Assembly (NCBI RefSeq): GCF_001039005.1
Contig: NZ_LDWR01000011.1
Span: 434,001-498,000, forward strand
Source of the DNA: Burkholderia cepacia
GTDB lineage: Bacteria > Pseudomonadota > Gammaproteobacteria > Burkholderiales > Burkholderiaceae
Direction: 5' to 3'
DNA length: 64,000 nucleotides
The translations under genes were made by a program, and so were the position numbers. This document shows positions 1 to 10,668 of this stretch, piece after piece. How positions within the stretch are numbered: position 1 is the stretch's first letter; every line of letters begins with the position of its first letter. The notes under the pieces were generated by a model. The model was not told where the DNA came from and did no database searches. It saw nothing but the letters and a program-made list of their open reading frames with translations.

Positions 1-705
1 TCGGAACCGATCGCCGCCTGCGTGCTGTCGTCGAGCTTCGGCAATCCGCTCGGCTCGACGATGACCGAAGACGACAAACGTGCGCTGCTCGCACTGCTAG
101 CGCGGCATCGTGTGCCGCTGATCGAAGACGACGTCTACGGCGACATCCACTTCGGGCGCGATCGGCCCAGGCCGTTCATCGCACTCGACGGCGGCGCCAA
201 TACGATCTATTGCAGCTCGTTCTCCAAGAGCCTCGCGCCCGGATACCGGATCGGCTGGATCGCCGCGGGCGCCCGCGCGCAACAGGTGATGGAGCGCAAG
301 CTCGCGCTCAGCCTCTGCGGCCCCACGCTGCTCCAGGTCGCGCTCGCGGATTTCCTGGCGAGCGGCGCATACGATGCGCACTTGCGCCGTATCCGGCGGT
401 TGTTCGAAGAGAACCTGGCGCGGATGACGCGCACGATCGAAGCCAGCTTTCCGGCCGACACCAAAGTGAGCCGCCCGGCCGGCGGCTTCGTGCTCTGGCT
501 CGAACTGCCGAAGCGTTTCGATTCTCGCGCGCTGTTCGACGCCGCGCTCGAACAGGGCATCTGCTTCGCACCGGGCGACGTCTTCTCCGCCAGCCGGCGC
601 TTTCGCCACTGCCTGCGCCTGAGCGCGGGGCACGTGTGGAACGAACGCATCGAGGACGGCATCCGGCGCCTTGGCCGGCTCGCACACGCGCAGCTCGCGC
701 GCTGA
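1..705 (+). CDS. PLP-dependent aminotransferase domain, 3' part of a MocR/GntR-type regulator (5' truncated)
   Basis: The reading frame is open from the first base and ends at TGA 703-705, giving 234 residues of a fold-type I aminotransferase. The PLP-binding lysine lies in SSFSKSLAPGYR, followed by the usual GW; an upstream IEDDVYGD segment matches the loop around the cofactor. No small domain is missing at the C-terminus. In Burkholderia such frames are commonly the aminotransferase half of MocR regulators (GntR helix-turn-helix plus aminotransferase), but the DNA-binding half would lie outside the window, so a plain aminotransferase is also possible. MocR proteins usually act as PLP-responsive transcription factors rather than enzymes. 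Family is secure, regulator status is inference. Confidence 0.85.
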   Translation, partial: SEPIAACVLSSSFGNPLGSTMTEDDKRALLALLARHRVPLIEDDVYGDIHFGRDRPRPFIALDGGANTIYCSSFSKSLAPGYRIGWIAAGARAQQVMERKLALSLCGPTLLQVALADFLASGAYDAHLRRIRRLFEENLARMTRTIEASFPADTKVSRPAGGFVLWLELPKRFDSRALFDAALEQGICFAPGDVFSASRRFRHCLRLSAGHVWNERIEDGIRRLGRLAHAQLAR

Positions 706-739
706 TCGAACAGCGGTTGCCGCCCGGCAGCCGACCGTT

Positions 740-1180
740 TCAGCCGCCGACCTTGAACGCCGGAAGCTGCTGCCCGAGCCGCGCGCCCATTTCCGCGCCG
801 AGCGCCTGCAACGCATTGAACGGCCGGATCATGACCTCGAACTCGACGATCCGCCCGTCGTCGTCGAAGCGAATCATGTCGATCCCCTTCAGCGCCTTGT
901 CGCCGACGTTCGCGCTGAACTCCAGCACCACGTTCTTGCCGTCGTCGGCGACGAACTGGCGGTGATAGGTGAAATTCTCGAGGATCGTGATCACCGTGCG
1001 CAGCGCCATCAGCAGCGCGGGTGCCGGGCCGTACGGCTTGAACGCCATCGGCGAACGGAACACGGCGTCCGGATGGACAATCGAATCCAGCGCGCCAAGG
1101 TCCTTGCGTTCGATCAGAGCATGCCATGTGTCGAGCGAGGTCGCGACAGCGGGATGAAGATGCATCGGTGAATGCGTCAT
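740..1180 (-). CDS. NTF2-like / SnoaL-like fold protein
   Basis: A 146-residue protein with the pattern of small NTF2-like proteins: an N-terminal helical stretch with W and a VHPDAVFRSP strand, then alternating strands ending in IVEFEVMIRP. Members are cone-shaped alpha+beta barrels used as isomerases, dehydratases or simple ligand binders, and the substrate cannot be told. The start at 1180 has a clear AGGAG upstream; longer in-frame starts would run into fadH and have no ribosome site. It lies 43 bases after the fadH stop on the same strand, so it is probably the second gene of a fadH operon and may act on an enoyl or dienoyl intermediate (inference). Confidence 0.8.
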   Translation of the reverse strand: MTHSPMHLHPAVATSLDTWHALIERKDLGALDSIVHPDAVFRSPMAFKPYGPAPALLMALRTVITILENFTYHRQFVADDGKNVVLEFSANVGDKALKGIDMIRFDDDGRIVEFEVMIRPFNALQALGAEMGARLGQQLPAFKVGG

Positions 1181-1223
1181 CGAAGACTCCTGTAGCGTCG
1201 GGAGGAAACAGAACGAATTGGTC

Positions 1224-3317
<2,094 letters not shown>

Positions 3318-3394
3318 CTAACAAGACTCCCCGCTTGTACTGTGGCCCCGATATGGCAAGATGCGGTTCATTCCGCCGCCGCTTCCGACCCGAC

Positions 3395-3931
3395 ATGTCC
3401 CTGCCTCACGCGCTCCTCACCGCTCTCGCCGAACGCCCCGGTTCGGGCTCCGAACTCGCCGACCGCTTCGATCGCTCGATCGGCTATTTCTGGCAGGCGA
3501 CGCACCAGCAGATCTATCGCGAACTGGGACGTCTCGAGGAAACGGGCTGGATCGAATCGCTGCCCGCCGAATCGGGGCGCGGCCGCAAGCGCGCGTACCG
3601 GATCCTGCCGGCCGGCAAGAAGGAACTGCGGCGCTGGATCGCCGAACCGGAAGATCCGACGCCGCTGCGCGAAGCGCTGATGGTGCGCCTGCGCGCGGAA
3701 GCGGTGCTGGGCCCGGCGGGGCTCGAGGAAGAAATCAGGCGGCGCATCGCGCTCCACCAGGAGAAGCTCGACCTGTATCTGCAGATCGAAGCGCGCGATT
3801 TCCCGGAAGGCGCCGATTCACGCGCGAAGCGCCTTCAGCACCTGGTATTGCAGGCCGGCATCGCGAACGAGCGGTTCTGGGTCGAGTTCTCGCAGGATGC
3901 GCTCGACACGCTGCGTCTGCCGAAGGATTGA
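3395..3931 (+). CDS. PadR family transcriptional regulator
   Basis: A 178-residue regulator. Residues 1-90 form a winged helix with the PadR signature (SGSELADRF, then W..THQQIYREL, and the wing segment GRGRKRAYRI.PAG). The C-terminal half is a helical dimerisation domain of the Vir type (HQEKLDLYLQIEARDF). The start at 3395 (MSLPHALL) is chosen because the homologous domain begins at once; an earlier in-frame start adds 20 poorly conserved residues that overlap the promoter. PadR proteins are usually repressors relieved by phenolic or lipophilic ligands. It faces fadH across the twin palindromes. Confidence 0.9.
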   Translation: MSLPHALLTALAERPGSGSELADRFDRSIGYFWQATHQQIYRELGRLEETGWIESLPAESGRGRKRAYRILPAGKKELRRWIAEPEDPTPLREALMVRLRAEAVLGPAGLEEEIRRRIALHQEKLDLYLQIEARDFPEGADSRAKRLQHLVLQAGIANERFWVEFSQDALDTLRLPKD

Positions 3932-3932
3932 C

Positions 3933-3957
3933 CCGCGCGCGTCTCGACCACGCGCGG
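3933..3957. terminator. GC-rich hairpin between convergent genes
   Basis: CCGCGCG (3933-3939) and CGCGCGG (3951-3957) can pair with an 11-base loop. They start just after the padR stop codon and just before the end of the convergent hydrolase remnant. No T-run follows, so any termination would be weak or Rho-assisted. Confidence 0.35.
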
Positions 3958-3963
3958 TAGCGT

Positions 3964-4215
3964 TCAGGCTGCGGACCGCGGCCGGACGCGCGCACCGCCA
4001 CCGGCTTGCAGTTGTTCGACGAGAAACAGCCCGATCGCGTCGAGCGCCTGTGCGGACGCCTTCAATTTGCCGATCCCGCCGGCAAATCCATGCGACATCC
4101 CGCGCCACACGTCGAGCCGCGCATCCACGCCGGCCGCGACCGCCGCATCGTCCGTATCGAGCGGATGCATCACGACGTGCTCGCTCGGCCCGCCATCGTT
4201 CGAAACGTTATTCAT
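3964..4215 (-). pseudogene. Remnant of an alpha/beta hydrolase (esterase/lipase) C-terminus
   Basis: This 83-residue frame keeps only the last part of an alpha/beta hydrolase of the hormone-sensitive-lipase type. AAGVDARLDVWRGMSHGF contains the catalytic histidine region, followed by the closing helix (ALDAIGLFLVEQL). The nucleophile elbow and oxyanion motif are absent, and there is an in-frame stop a few codons upstream of the ATG. A possible ribosome site (AGAAGG) precedes the ATG, so a short product may still be made. It sits 72 bases after wrbA on the same strand and probably was once a full gene of the pirin-doxX-wrbA operon. Confidence 0.65.
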
Positions 4216-4287
4216 CGTCAGCCCTTCTGATTCGGAAAGTCATCGCGTACGGCGGCCCCCGCCAAACCGCGCGGGGCGCGCCGACGT

Positions 4288-4887
4288 TCAGTCGAACAGC
4301 TTGCTCGCGGTCCGTGCGATCAGTTCGCCCTGATGACGCGCACCGGCCAGTTCGATCTCGCTCGGCAGGCGCTGCCCCTGCCCGCCCGCGATCGTGGTCG
4401 CGCCATACGGCGCGCCGCCGACGATTTCGTCGAGCGTCATTTGCCCCTGGTGGGTGTACGGCAGCCCGACGATCGTCATGCCGAAATGCAGCAGGTTGGT
4501 GATGATCGAGAACAGCGTGGTTTCCTGGCCGCCGTGCTGGCTCGCGCTCGACGTGAACGCGCCGCCGACCTTGCCGTTCAGCGCGCCGCTCATCCACAGG
4601 CCGCCGGCCTGATCCAGGAACGCCGCCATCTGCGACGAGATGCGGCCGAAGCGCGTCGGCGTGCCAACGATGATCGCGTCGTAGTCGGCCAGTTCGGCCA
4701 CCGTCGCAACCGGTGCCTGCTGGGCGAGCTTGAAGTGTGCTGCCTGGGCGACGGCTTCCGGCACCGTTTCCGGCACCCGCTTGACGTCGACCGTGGCGCC
4801 CGCCGAGCGGGCGCCTTCGGCCATCGCATCCGCGAGCGCCTCGATATGACCGTACGACGAGTAATACAGCACGAGAACCTTGGACAT
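4288..4887 (-). CDS. wrbA: NAD(P)H:quinone oxidoreductase WrbA (flavodoxin-like)
   Basis: A 199-residue protein, the normal WrbA length. The N-terminal FMN phosphate loop ([13 protein letters not shown]), the GTPTRFG loop and the long [15 protein letters not shown] segment are diagnostic of WrbA. The enzyme is a tetrameric FMN-dependent two-electron quinone reductase that limits semiquinone and superoxide formation. A strong AGGAG precedes the ATG. The gene is third in a minus-strand group after pirin and doxX, and all are divergent from a LysR regulator, a common Burkholderia arrangement for oxidant or quinone response. Confidence 0.95.
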   Translation of the reverse strand: MSKVLVLYYSSYGHIEALADAMAEGARSAGATVDVKRVPETVPEAVAQAAHFKLAQQAPVATVAELADYDAIIVGTPTRFGRISSQMAAFLDQAGGLWMSGALNGKVGGAFTSSASQHGGQETTLFSIITNLLHFGMTIVGLPYTHQGQMTLDEIVGGAPYGATTIAGGQGQRLPSEIELAGARHQGELIARTASKLFD

Positions 4888-5058
4888 GATGAACTCCTAA
4901 CGATGATCGCGAGGCAGTCGCGACGGTATCAACGCGCGCCGGCTGACGCACGCCGTGTGGTGTGACGGAATGAAAGTCGGAACCACCCTGCGGTGGTCCT
5001 GACGAGACGGCCGTGCCGGTCACGCGCCCAGTCGCCCCGGAGGATCGGCCCGTTCGGC

Positions 5059-5475
5059 TCACGCCGCCGGTGCGATACGCAACGCGGTGCGCCCGATCCG
5101 TGCGTCAAGGCTGAACGCGCCCGCGCCGAAGTACGCGATCTGCAGCAGGCCGCCTGCCATCATCACGTTCTTCAGAAAGTGAATCATCTGGTTCTGGTCG
5201 GCGAAGTTGTGATGGAAGAACACCGCGGTCACCACACTGAACAGCGCCATCGCCAGCGCCACGGGGCGGGCCCGATAACCCGACATCAGCAGCAGGCCGC
5301 CGCCCGCCTCGACCAGCACCGCGACCACGAAAGCGAGCGACGGCGCCGGCAGGCCGACGGACGCGATGTAGCCGACGGTTGTCGCATGCGCGGCGAGCTT
5401 GCTCAGCCCGCTCATCAGAAACGGCGCGCCGATCAGAATGCGGCCGAGAAGCGGAAGATACTTGTAACGATCCAT
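5059..5475 (-). CDS. DoxX family membrane protein
   Basis: A 138-residue integral membrane protein with about four hydrophobic helices. It carries the DoxX signatures GRILIGAPFLMSGLSK near the N-terminus, then GYRARPVALAMALFSVVTA and HFLKNVMMAGGLLQ in the second half. DoxX-like proteins are linked to membrane redox balance and thiol or quinone stress, but the exact activity here is unknown. AGGAG precedes the ATG. It lies 49 bases after the pirin gene and 171 bases before wrbA on the same strand, suggesting co-transcription. Confidence 0.9.
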   Translation of the reverse strand: MDRYKYLPLLGRILIGAPFLMSGLSKLAAHATTVGYIASVGLPAPSLAFVVAVLVEAGGGLLLMSGYRARPVALAMALFSVVTAVFFHHNFADQNQMIHFLKNVMMAGGLLQIAYFGAGAFSLDARIGRTALRIAPAA

Positions 5476-5524
5476 GATGAACTCCTGAAATGAAATGATT
5501 CGGTGGACTGGGAAATAAAGGCAC

Positions 5525-6223
5525 TCAGCCGGCGTCCACCATCACCAGCTCGGAATCTTCGACCGCGACAATCTCGAGCGCGGCCTCGTTCGTGATCGCG
5601 ACGCCATCCAGCGGCCCCACGCGTTCTCCGTTCACTTCGATGCGCCCCGAAGCCGCGACGAGATACGCGCGGCGCGATGCGCCCAATCCTTGCCGGACCT
5701 GCTCGCCTGCCTTCAGCGTCGCGCCGAGCACCCGTGCATCGGCACGGATCGGCAGCGCGCCGTCGTCGCCGGCGAAGCCGCTCGCCAGCACGACGAAACG
5801 TCCGGACCGGTCGCCTTTCGGAAACTGCTTCGTGTCCCACCCGGGCGCCCCGCCGTTCGTGCGCGGCAGCAACCAGATCTGATAGAGCTTGAGCGGCATG
5901 TCGCCCCGGTTGAACTCGGCATGACGGATGCCCGTTCCCGCACTCATGACCTGCACGTTGCCCGCGCTGATCGTTCCTTCGGATCCCAAAGTGTCGCGAT
6001 GGCCGAGCACGCCTTGCCGCACGTACGTGATGATTTCCACGTCGCGGTGCCCGTGCATCGGGAACCCGCTGCCGACGGCGATCTCGTCGTCGTTCCAGAC
6101 GATCAGCGGGCCCAGCGGCGCGTGCTCCGGCGTGCCCTCGGCCGTGACCGCGAAATGGTATTTCGCACGCAGCCAGCCATGGTTCGCCGCATCCAGTGAT
6201 GCCCAGCGTCGATGAGTCAGCAT
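5525..6223 (-). CDS. Pirin family protein (quercetinase-like bicupin)
   Basis: A 232-residue bicupin of YhhW/pirin size. The metal site is complete: H57 and H59 in PMHGHRDVE, then H101 and E103 in GIRHAEF. Bacterial pirins bind iron or another divalent metal, and some cleave quercetin while others act in redox signalling. The start at 6223 (MLTHRRW) has GGAGG upstream and matches the usual N-terminus; the longer in-frame start would run across the divergent promoter. It is the first gene of the pirin-doxX-wrbA group opposite a LysR regulator. Confidence 0.92.
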   Translation of the reverse strand: MLTHRRWASLDAANHGWLRAKYHFAVTAEGTPEHAPLGPLIVWNDDEIAVGSGFPMHGHRDVEIITYVRQGVLGHRDTLGSEGTISAGNVQVMSAGTGIRHAEFNRGDMPLKLYQIWLLPRTNGGAPGWDTKQFPKGDRSGRFVVLASGFAGDDGALPIRADARVLGATLKAGEQVRQGLGASRRAYLVAASGRIEVNGERVGPLDGVAITNEAALEIVAVEDSELVMVDAG

Positions 6224-6403
6224 GTCCGCCTCCTGTTTCCTGCTGCCCGAACGACGGGCGGTTGCCTGGCGGTGCCTCACCGGAATCTGCGAAGCACCGA
6301 ACGTTGGACGAATGCTAAATTCGCAAAGATCGCTCGCATATCTCCTGAATCGCAACGTATCATTGCTCCCAGTAGAACGATCTCATCGAACGGAGCCGTT
6401 GCC
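6224..6403. promoter_or_regulatory. Divergent promoter region between pirin and lysR genes
   Basis: This 180-base spacer is clearly less GC-rich than its flanks, especially 6296-6380, and must hold both promoters. LysR proteins normally bind T-N11-A dyads in such spacers, but several weak candidates exist and I cannot single one out. Confidence 0.5.
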
Positions 6404-7321
6404 ATGAACCCCATCGCCGACCTGAACGATCTGCGGCTCTTTGCGGAAGTGGTGGAACACGGGAGCTTCACGGCCGCCGCCCGCAGCCTCGGCGCGCAAA
6501 CCTCGAAGCTCAGCCGGCGCATTCGCGCGCTCGAGGAGGAGCTCGGCGTGCGCCTGCTCAATCGCACGAGCCGCAGCCTGTCGCTGACGGAAACCGGGCG
6601 GCAGTTCCATCAGCATTGCGTCGCGCTGGTCGCGGAATCGAAGGCCGCGAAGGACATCGTGGATCGCACGCGGACGCAGCCGCAGGGCACCGTGCGCATC
6701 AGTTGCGCTGTCGGGCTGCTGAGTTCCGGTGTCGCGGAGATTCTGGCGCGCTACATCGAGAACAATCCGCAGGTTCAGGTGCTGCTCGATGCGACCAACC
6801 GGCGCGTGGATGTGGTCGAGGAAGGCCTGGATTTCGCGATCCGGGTCCGGGTTCCGCCGCTGGAGAACACCGATCTCGCGGTTCGGCAACTGGGGCTGTC
6901 GTTCCGGATTCTCGTCGCCAGCCCGGCACTGGCCGCACGTTTTCCGGCACCCGAGTCGATCGACAGCCTGAAGGACTGGCCGACGGTTTCAACGGCCAGT
7001 AGCGGCGACAAGTACGTGTGGAGCCTGGCCGACGCCGACGGTCGGGCCATCTCTTTCGCGCATCGGCCGCGACTGGCCACCGACGATCTGGGGAGTCTGC
7101 GGCTTGCGGCGCTCGGCGGCATCGGCGTCGCCGAATTGCCGCGCGAACTGGTGAGCGCCGACCTTCAGGCCGGCCGGCTGCTCCACCTGCTGCCCGCGCT
7201 GTCGGCGCCGACGGCGCTCGTCCACGCGATCTTCCCGACGCGCCGCGGCATGGTGCCCGCCGTTCGACATCTGCTCGACGCACTCGTCGCGGGCTTCGAG
7301 GAACTGAACCGGATCGCGTAG
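6404..7321 (+). CDS. LysR family transcriptional regulator
   Basis: A 305-residue LysR protein. The N-terminal winged helix (residues about 5-65) shows the classic FAEVVEHGSFTAAARSLG and LSRRIRALEEELGVRLLNRT segments; the rest is a two-lobe ligand-binding domain with the GTVRISCAVGL start. The start at 6404 (MNPIADL) is the usual LysR position, with GGAG upstream. Residues added by the earlier in-frame start show no family features. The pirin-doxX-wrbA operon is the likely target by position. The inducer is unknown; a quinone or electrophile would fit the neighbours. Confidence 0.93.
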   Translation: MNPIADLNDLRLFAEVVEHGSFTAAARSLGAQTSKLSRRIRALEEELGVRLLNRTSRSLSLTETGRQFHQHCVALVAESKAAKDIVDRTRTQPQGTVRISCAVGLLSSGVAEILARYIENNPQVQVLLDATNRRVDVVEEGLDFAIRVRVPPLENTDLAVRQLGLSFRILVASPALAARFPAPESIDSLKDWPTVSTASSGDKYVWSLADADGRAISFAHRPRLATDDLGSLRLAALGGIGVAELPRELVSADLQAGRLLHLLPALSAPTALVHAIFPTRRGMVPAVRHLLDALVAGFEELNRIA

Positions 7322-7340
7322 CGGCCGCCGGCACGGCCGC
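7321..7340. terminator. Short hairpin between convergent lysR and oxidoreductase genes
   Basis: GCGGCC (7321-7326) pairs with GGCCGC (7335-7340) around an 8-base loop directly at the end of the lysR gene. No T-run follows on either strand, so this is only a possible weak terminator. Confidence 0.3.
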
Positions 7341-7373
7341 ACACGCAGCGCGATGACGCGCGCCGGGACCGGA

Positions 7374-8354
7374 TCATGCGTCCGGCAGGATCACCACCTT
7401 GCCCTTCACCTGCCGGTTCGCGATCCGCGCGATCGCGTCGGCCGCGCCGGCCAGCGACACGCGCTCGGTGATCGCGGGCCGTACCTTGCCGGCCGCGAAC
7501 CATTCGGCGAGCAGACGCATGTTCGCGACATGCTGCGCGGGATCGCGGCGCACCGCGTCGCCCCAGAACACGCCGAGTATGTCGCGCTCCTTGAGCAGCG
7601 CCAGATTCAGCGCGATCTTCGGGATCTCGCCGGCCGCGAAGCCGACCACGAGGAACCGGCCGTGCCACGCGGTCGCGCGCAAGGCGGCCTCGCTGTAGGC
7701 GCCGCCCACCGGATCGTAGACGACATCGGCACCGCGCCCGCCGGTCAGTTCGTCCACGCGGCGGCGCAGGTCTTCGGTCGCATAGTCGATCGTCTCGTCC
7801 GCGCCCGCTTCGCGGCACAGCGCCAGCTTGTCGGCGCTCGATGCCGCCGCGATCACGCGCGCGCCGAGCGCCTTCGCGATCTCGATCGCGGCGAGCCCGA
7901 CCCCGCCCGCCGCGCCGAGCACGAGCAGCGTCTCGCCCTGTTGCAGGCGCGCGCGCTGCTGCAGGGCGTGCAGCGATGTGCCGTAGGCGAGCACGAGCGC
8001 CGCGCCCTGCTCGAACGTCATGCCCGGCGGCAGCGCGGCGATCTGGTGCACGTCGGCCACGCACTGTTCCGCGAACCCGCCGTGCCCGGTGAACGCGACC
8101 ACGGAATCGCCGGGCCGCCATTTGGCGACGCCTTCACCGACCGCATCGATCACGCCGGCAAACTCCGCGCCCGGCGAGAACGGCAGCGCCGGCTTCACCT
8201 GATACAACCCCTGGACGATCAGCGCGTCGGGGAAATTGAGCGACGCCGCCTTGACCTGAATCCGGACCTGGCCCACGGCCGGTTCCGGAATCGCCACGTC
8301 CTCGATACGCAGGCGGTCGATCGGGCCGAATGCGGTACACAACAGGGCTTTCAT
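7374..8354 (-). CDS. NADPH:quinone oxidoreductase family protein (zinc-free MDR)
   Basis: A 326-residue medium-chain dehydrogenase/reductase. The N-terminal GroES-like domain has the quinone-reductase pattern (VKAASLNFPDALIVQGLYQ) and lacks the catalytic zinc ligands of alcohol dehydrogenases. The Rossmann domain carries LVLGAAGGVGLAAIEIAKALGA for NADPH. Proteins of this group reduce quinones or act as enoyl reductases. AAGGAG lies upstream of the ATG. It follows the acyl-CoA dehydrogenase gene on the same strand after 148 bases with no visible feature, so an acyl-CoA related role is plausible but unproven. Confidence 0.9.
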   Translation of the reverse strand: MKALLCTAFGPIDRLRIEDVAIPEPAVGQVRIQVKAASLNFPDALIVQGLYQVKPALPFSPGAEFAGVIDAVGEGVAKWRPGDSVVAFTGHGGFAEQCVADVHQIAALPPGMTFEQGAALVLAYGTSLHALQQRARLQQGETLLVLGAAGGVGLAAIEIAKALGARVIAAASSADKLALCREAGADETIDYATEDLRRRVDELTGGRGADVVYDPVGGAYSEAALRATAWHGRFLVVGFAAGEIPKIALNLALLKERDILGVFWGDAVRRDPAQHVANMRLLAEWFAAGKVRPAITERVSLAGAADAIARIANRQVKGKVVILPDA

Positions 8355-8502
8355 GCTCTTCTCTCTCCTTGCGCGGCGTGGCCGCGGATCGGTTCAGCCT
8401 GCGGGACACGCCCGCACGGCCGGGTCACGACGAATACGCGGTGGCCGGCAGGATCGGCAACCGCCACATCGTCAGCATTCCGGAATATCGGCGCGGCGAC
8501 GG

Positions 8503-10329
8503 TCAGAACCACGCGTCGCGCATGTCGAGCGTCGTCGTGTCGACGCTCGACAGCAGATCGAGTTGCGCATCCACCTTCGGCAATTCCCAGCGGAAGAAGT
8601 AACGGGCCGCCGCACGCTTGCCGTCGTGGAAATCGCCGTCATGCCCGTGCGCGGCGAGCGTCACGTCGAGCCACAGCCACGCGACGACGAGATGGCCGAA
8701 CGCTTCCAGATAAACGCTCGCGTTCGCGAGCCGCTGTTGCGGATCGCCGATCGCGCCCAGCTGTCGCGTGACGTCGCACAGCCGCGCCCAGCGCTGCGCC
8801 AGCGCATCGGCCTGCTCGCGCATGTCGGCATCCAGCGCCCGTGCGCGTTCGACGGTCGCGCCGATCCGCGCGTCGAGCGCGCGCAGCAATGCACCGTCGT
8901 CCTGCGCGACCTTGCGGCCCAGCAGGTCGAGCGCCTGAATACCGTGCGTGCCTTCGTGAATCGGATTGAGGCGATTGTCGCGATAGAGCCGCTCGACCGC
9001 GTAGTCGCGCGTGTAGCCGTAGCCGCCGTGCACCTGGATCGCGAGGTCGTTCGCGGCGAGACACCACTGCGACGGCCAGCTTTTCGCGATCGGCGTCAGG
9101 ATGTCGAGCAGGCGCGCAGCGTTGGCGCGCACCTGTTCGTCGTCGTGCGCGCGCCCCTCGTCGACCAGCTTCGAGCAGTACAGGATCAGCGCGAGGCCGC
9201 CTTCGACATAGGCCTTCTGCGCGAGCAGCATCCGCCGCACGTCAGGATGCGCGACGATCGGCGCCTGCGGCGCGGCCGCGTCCTTGCCGGCCGGGCCGAG
9301 CGGACGCCCCTGCGGCCGGTTGCGTGCGTAGTCGAGCGCGTGCAGATAACCGGTGTAGCCGAGCGCCACCGCGCCCGCGCCGACACCGATGCGCGCCTCG
9401 TTCATCATGTGAAACATGTACGCCAGGCCGTGGTTCGGCTGACCGACCAGGTAGCCGATGGCGCCCGCACGCCCTTCCGGACGATAACGCGTGCCTTCGC
9501 CGAAGTTCAGCAGGCAGTTGGTCGTGCCGCGATAACCCATCTTGTGGTTCAACCCGGCAAGCACGACGTCGTTGTGCTCGCCGCGCGCGCCGTCATCGGC
9601 CGGCAGGTACTTGGGCACGATGAACAGCGAGATACCGCGCGTGCCGGTGGGCAGCCGGCCGTGTTCGTCGGGAATCTTCGCGAGCACGAGGTGAACGATG
9701 TTCTCCGCCAGTTCGTGCTCGCCGCCGGAAATCCACATCTTGTTGCCGGTCAGCCGGTAGCGCGGGCCGAGCGGCGAGTCGCCGTCGAAATCCGCGCGCG
9801 TCGTGATGTCGGACAGCGACGAGCCGGCTTGCGGTTCGGACAGGCACATCGTGCCGAGGAAGCGCCCGTCCAGTTCCGGGCGCGCGAACGCATCGATCTG
9901 CGCGGGACTGCCGTGCGCGACGAGCAGGTTCGCATTGGCGACGGTCAGGAACGGATAAGCGGCGGTCGCGATGTTCGCGGCCTGGAAGTACAGGAACGAC
10001 GCGGCTTCGACCAGCTTCGGCAAGCGCATGCCGCCGAGCGTTTCATCGTGGCCCGCGGCGATCAGGCCGGCGTCCGCGAAAGCCCGCACGGCCGGTTCGA
10101 CTTCCGGAATCAGCGTCACGCGCTCGCCGTCGAAATGCGGCTCCTCGCGGTCGCCGCGCGCGGCATGCGGCGCGAACAGGTCTTCGGCGATCCGCTCGCT
10201 GGTGTCGAGCACCGCATCGAAGGTCTCGCGACTGTGCTCCGCGTAGCGCGGCAGCGCGACGAGCGCTTCGGCGTCGAGCCAGTCGTACAACAGGAACGCG
10301 AGATCGCGTCGCGACATCAACAGGCTCAT
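8503..10329 (-). CDS. Acyl-CoA dehydrogenase (large, AidB-like/C-terminally extended type)
   Basis: A 608-residue flavoprotein of the extended acyl-CoA dehydrogenase type. Flavin and substrate motifs are clear: MCLSEPQAGSSLSDI, YRLTGNKMWISGGEH, NHKMGYRGT, QVHGGYGYTRDYAVERLYRD. The catalytic glutamate is in IHEGTHGIQALDLLGRK. Such enzymes oxidise acyl-CoA to enoyl-CoA with electrons passed to ETF. GGAGG precedes the ATG. The 600-residue form often uses medium, long-chain or aromatic acyl-CoA substrates; the real substrate is not readable from sequence. Confidence 0.93.
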   Translation of the reverse strand: MSLLMSRRDLAFLLYDWLDAEALVALPRYAEHSRETFDAVLDTSERIAEDLFAPHAARGDREEPHFDGERVTLIPEVEPAVRAFADAGLIAAGHDETLGGMRLPKLVEAASFLYFQAANIATAAYPFLTVANANLLVAHGSPAQIDAFARPELDGRFLGTMCLSEPQAGSSLSDITTRADFDGDSPLGPRYRLTGNKMWISGGEHELAENIVHLVLAKIPDEHGRLPTGTRGISLFIVPKYLPADDGARGEHNDVVLAGLNHKMGYRGTTNCLLNFGEGTRYRPEGRAGAIGYLVGQPNHGLAYMFHMMNEARIGVGAGAVALGYTGYLHALDYARNRPQGRPLGPAGKDAAAPQAPIVAHPDVRRMLLAQKAYVEGGLALILYCSKLVDEGRAHDDEQVRANAARLLDILTPIAKSWPSQWCLAANDLAIQVHGGYGYTRDYAVERLYRDNRLNPIHEGTHGIQALDLLGRKVAQDDGALLRALDARIGATVERARALDADMREQADALAQRWARLCDVTRQLGAIGDPQQRLANASVYLEAFGHLVVAWLWLDVTLAAHGHDGDFHDGKRAAARYFFRWELPKVDAQLDLLSSVDTTTLDMRDAWF

Positions 10330-10525
10330 CGTGCCGCCCTCCGGGTGGCCCGCGTCGGCGACGGCCGCTCATGCGCCCGCCGGTCGATCCGCCTGCGCTC
10401 GATCGATGCATGCTCCATCACGTCTGCCTCCTGTCGGGCGGCGCTCCAGGCGCGCCCATGGGCTCCGGTTGCCGGGGCCGGATGAATCGGTCGGTGACTG
10501 CAAGTGCTGGCGGAAATTTAGCACG

Positions 10526-10541
10526 GTCGTTCTATAACGAC
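10526..10541. promoter_or_regulatory. Palindromic operator candidate upstream of the acyl-CoA dehydrogenase
   Basis: GTCGTT-CTAT-AACGAC is a perfect 6-4-6 inverted repeat within the short AT-richer patch of the otherwise featureless 10330-10668 spacer, about 200 bases before the acyl-CoA dehydrogenase start. Its form suits a TetR-family repressor, which often controls such genes, but no tetR gene is adjacent. No other feature was seen in this 339-base spacer. Confidence 0.45.
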
Positions 10542-10668
10542 AATGCCCGGGTGCGCGCCGGCGAACCGCGACGACGGCGGCACGCACAAGCCCGCTCATC
10601 CGGATTCATGCCGGCGCCTGGCGATCGGGAAGCGGCGCGCGGCGATCCCCTGCGCCCGGTCGATCCGC

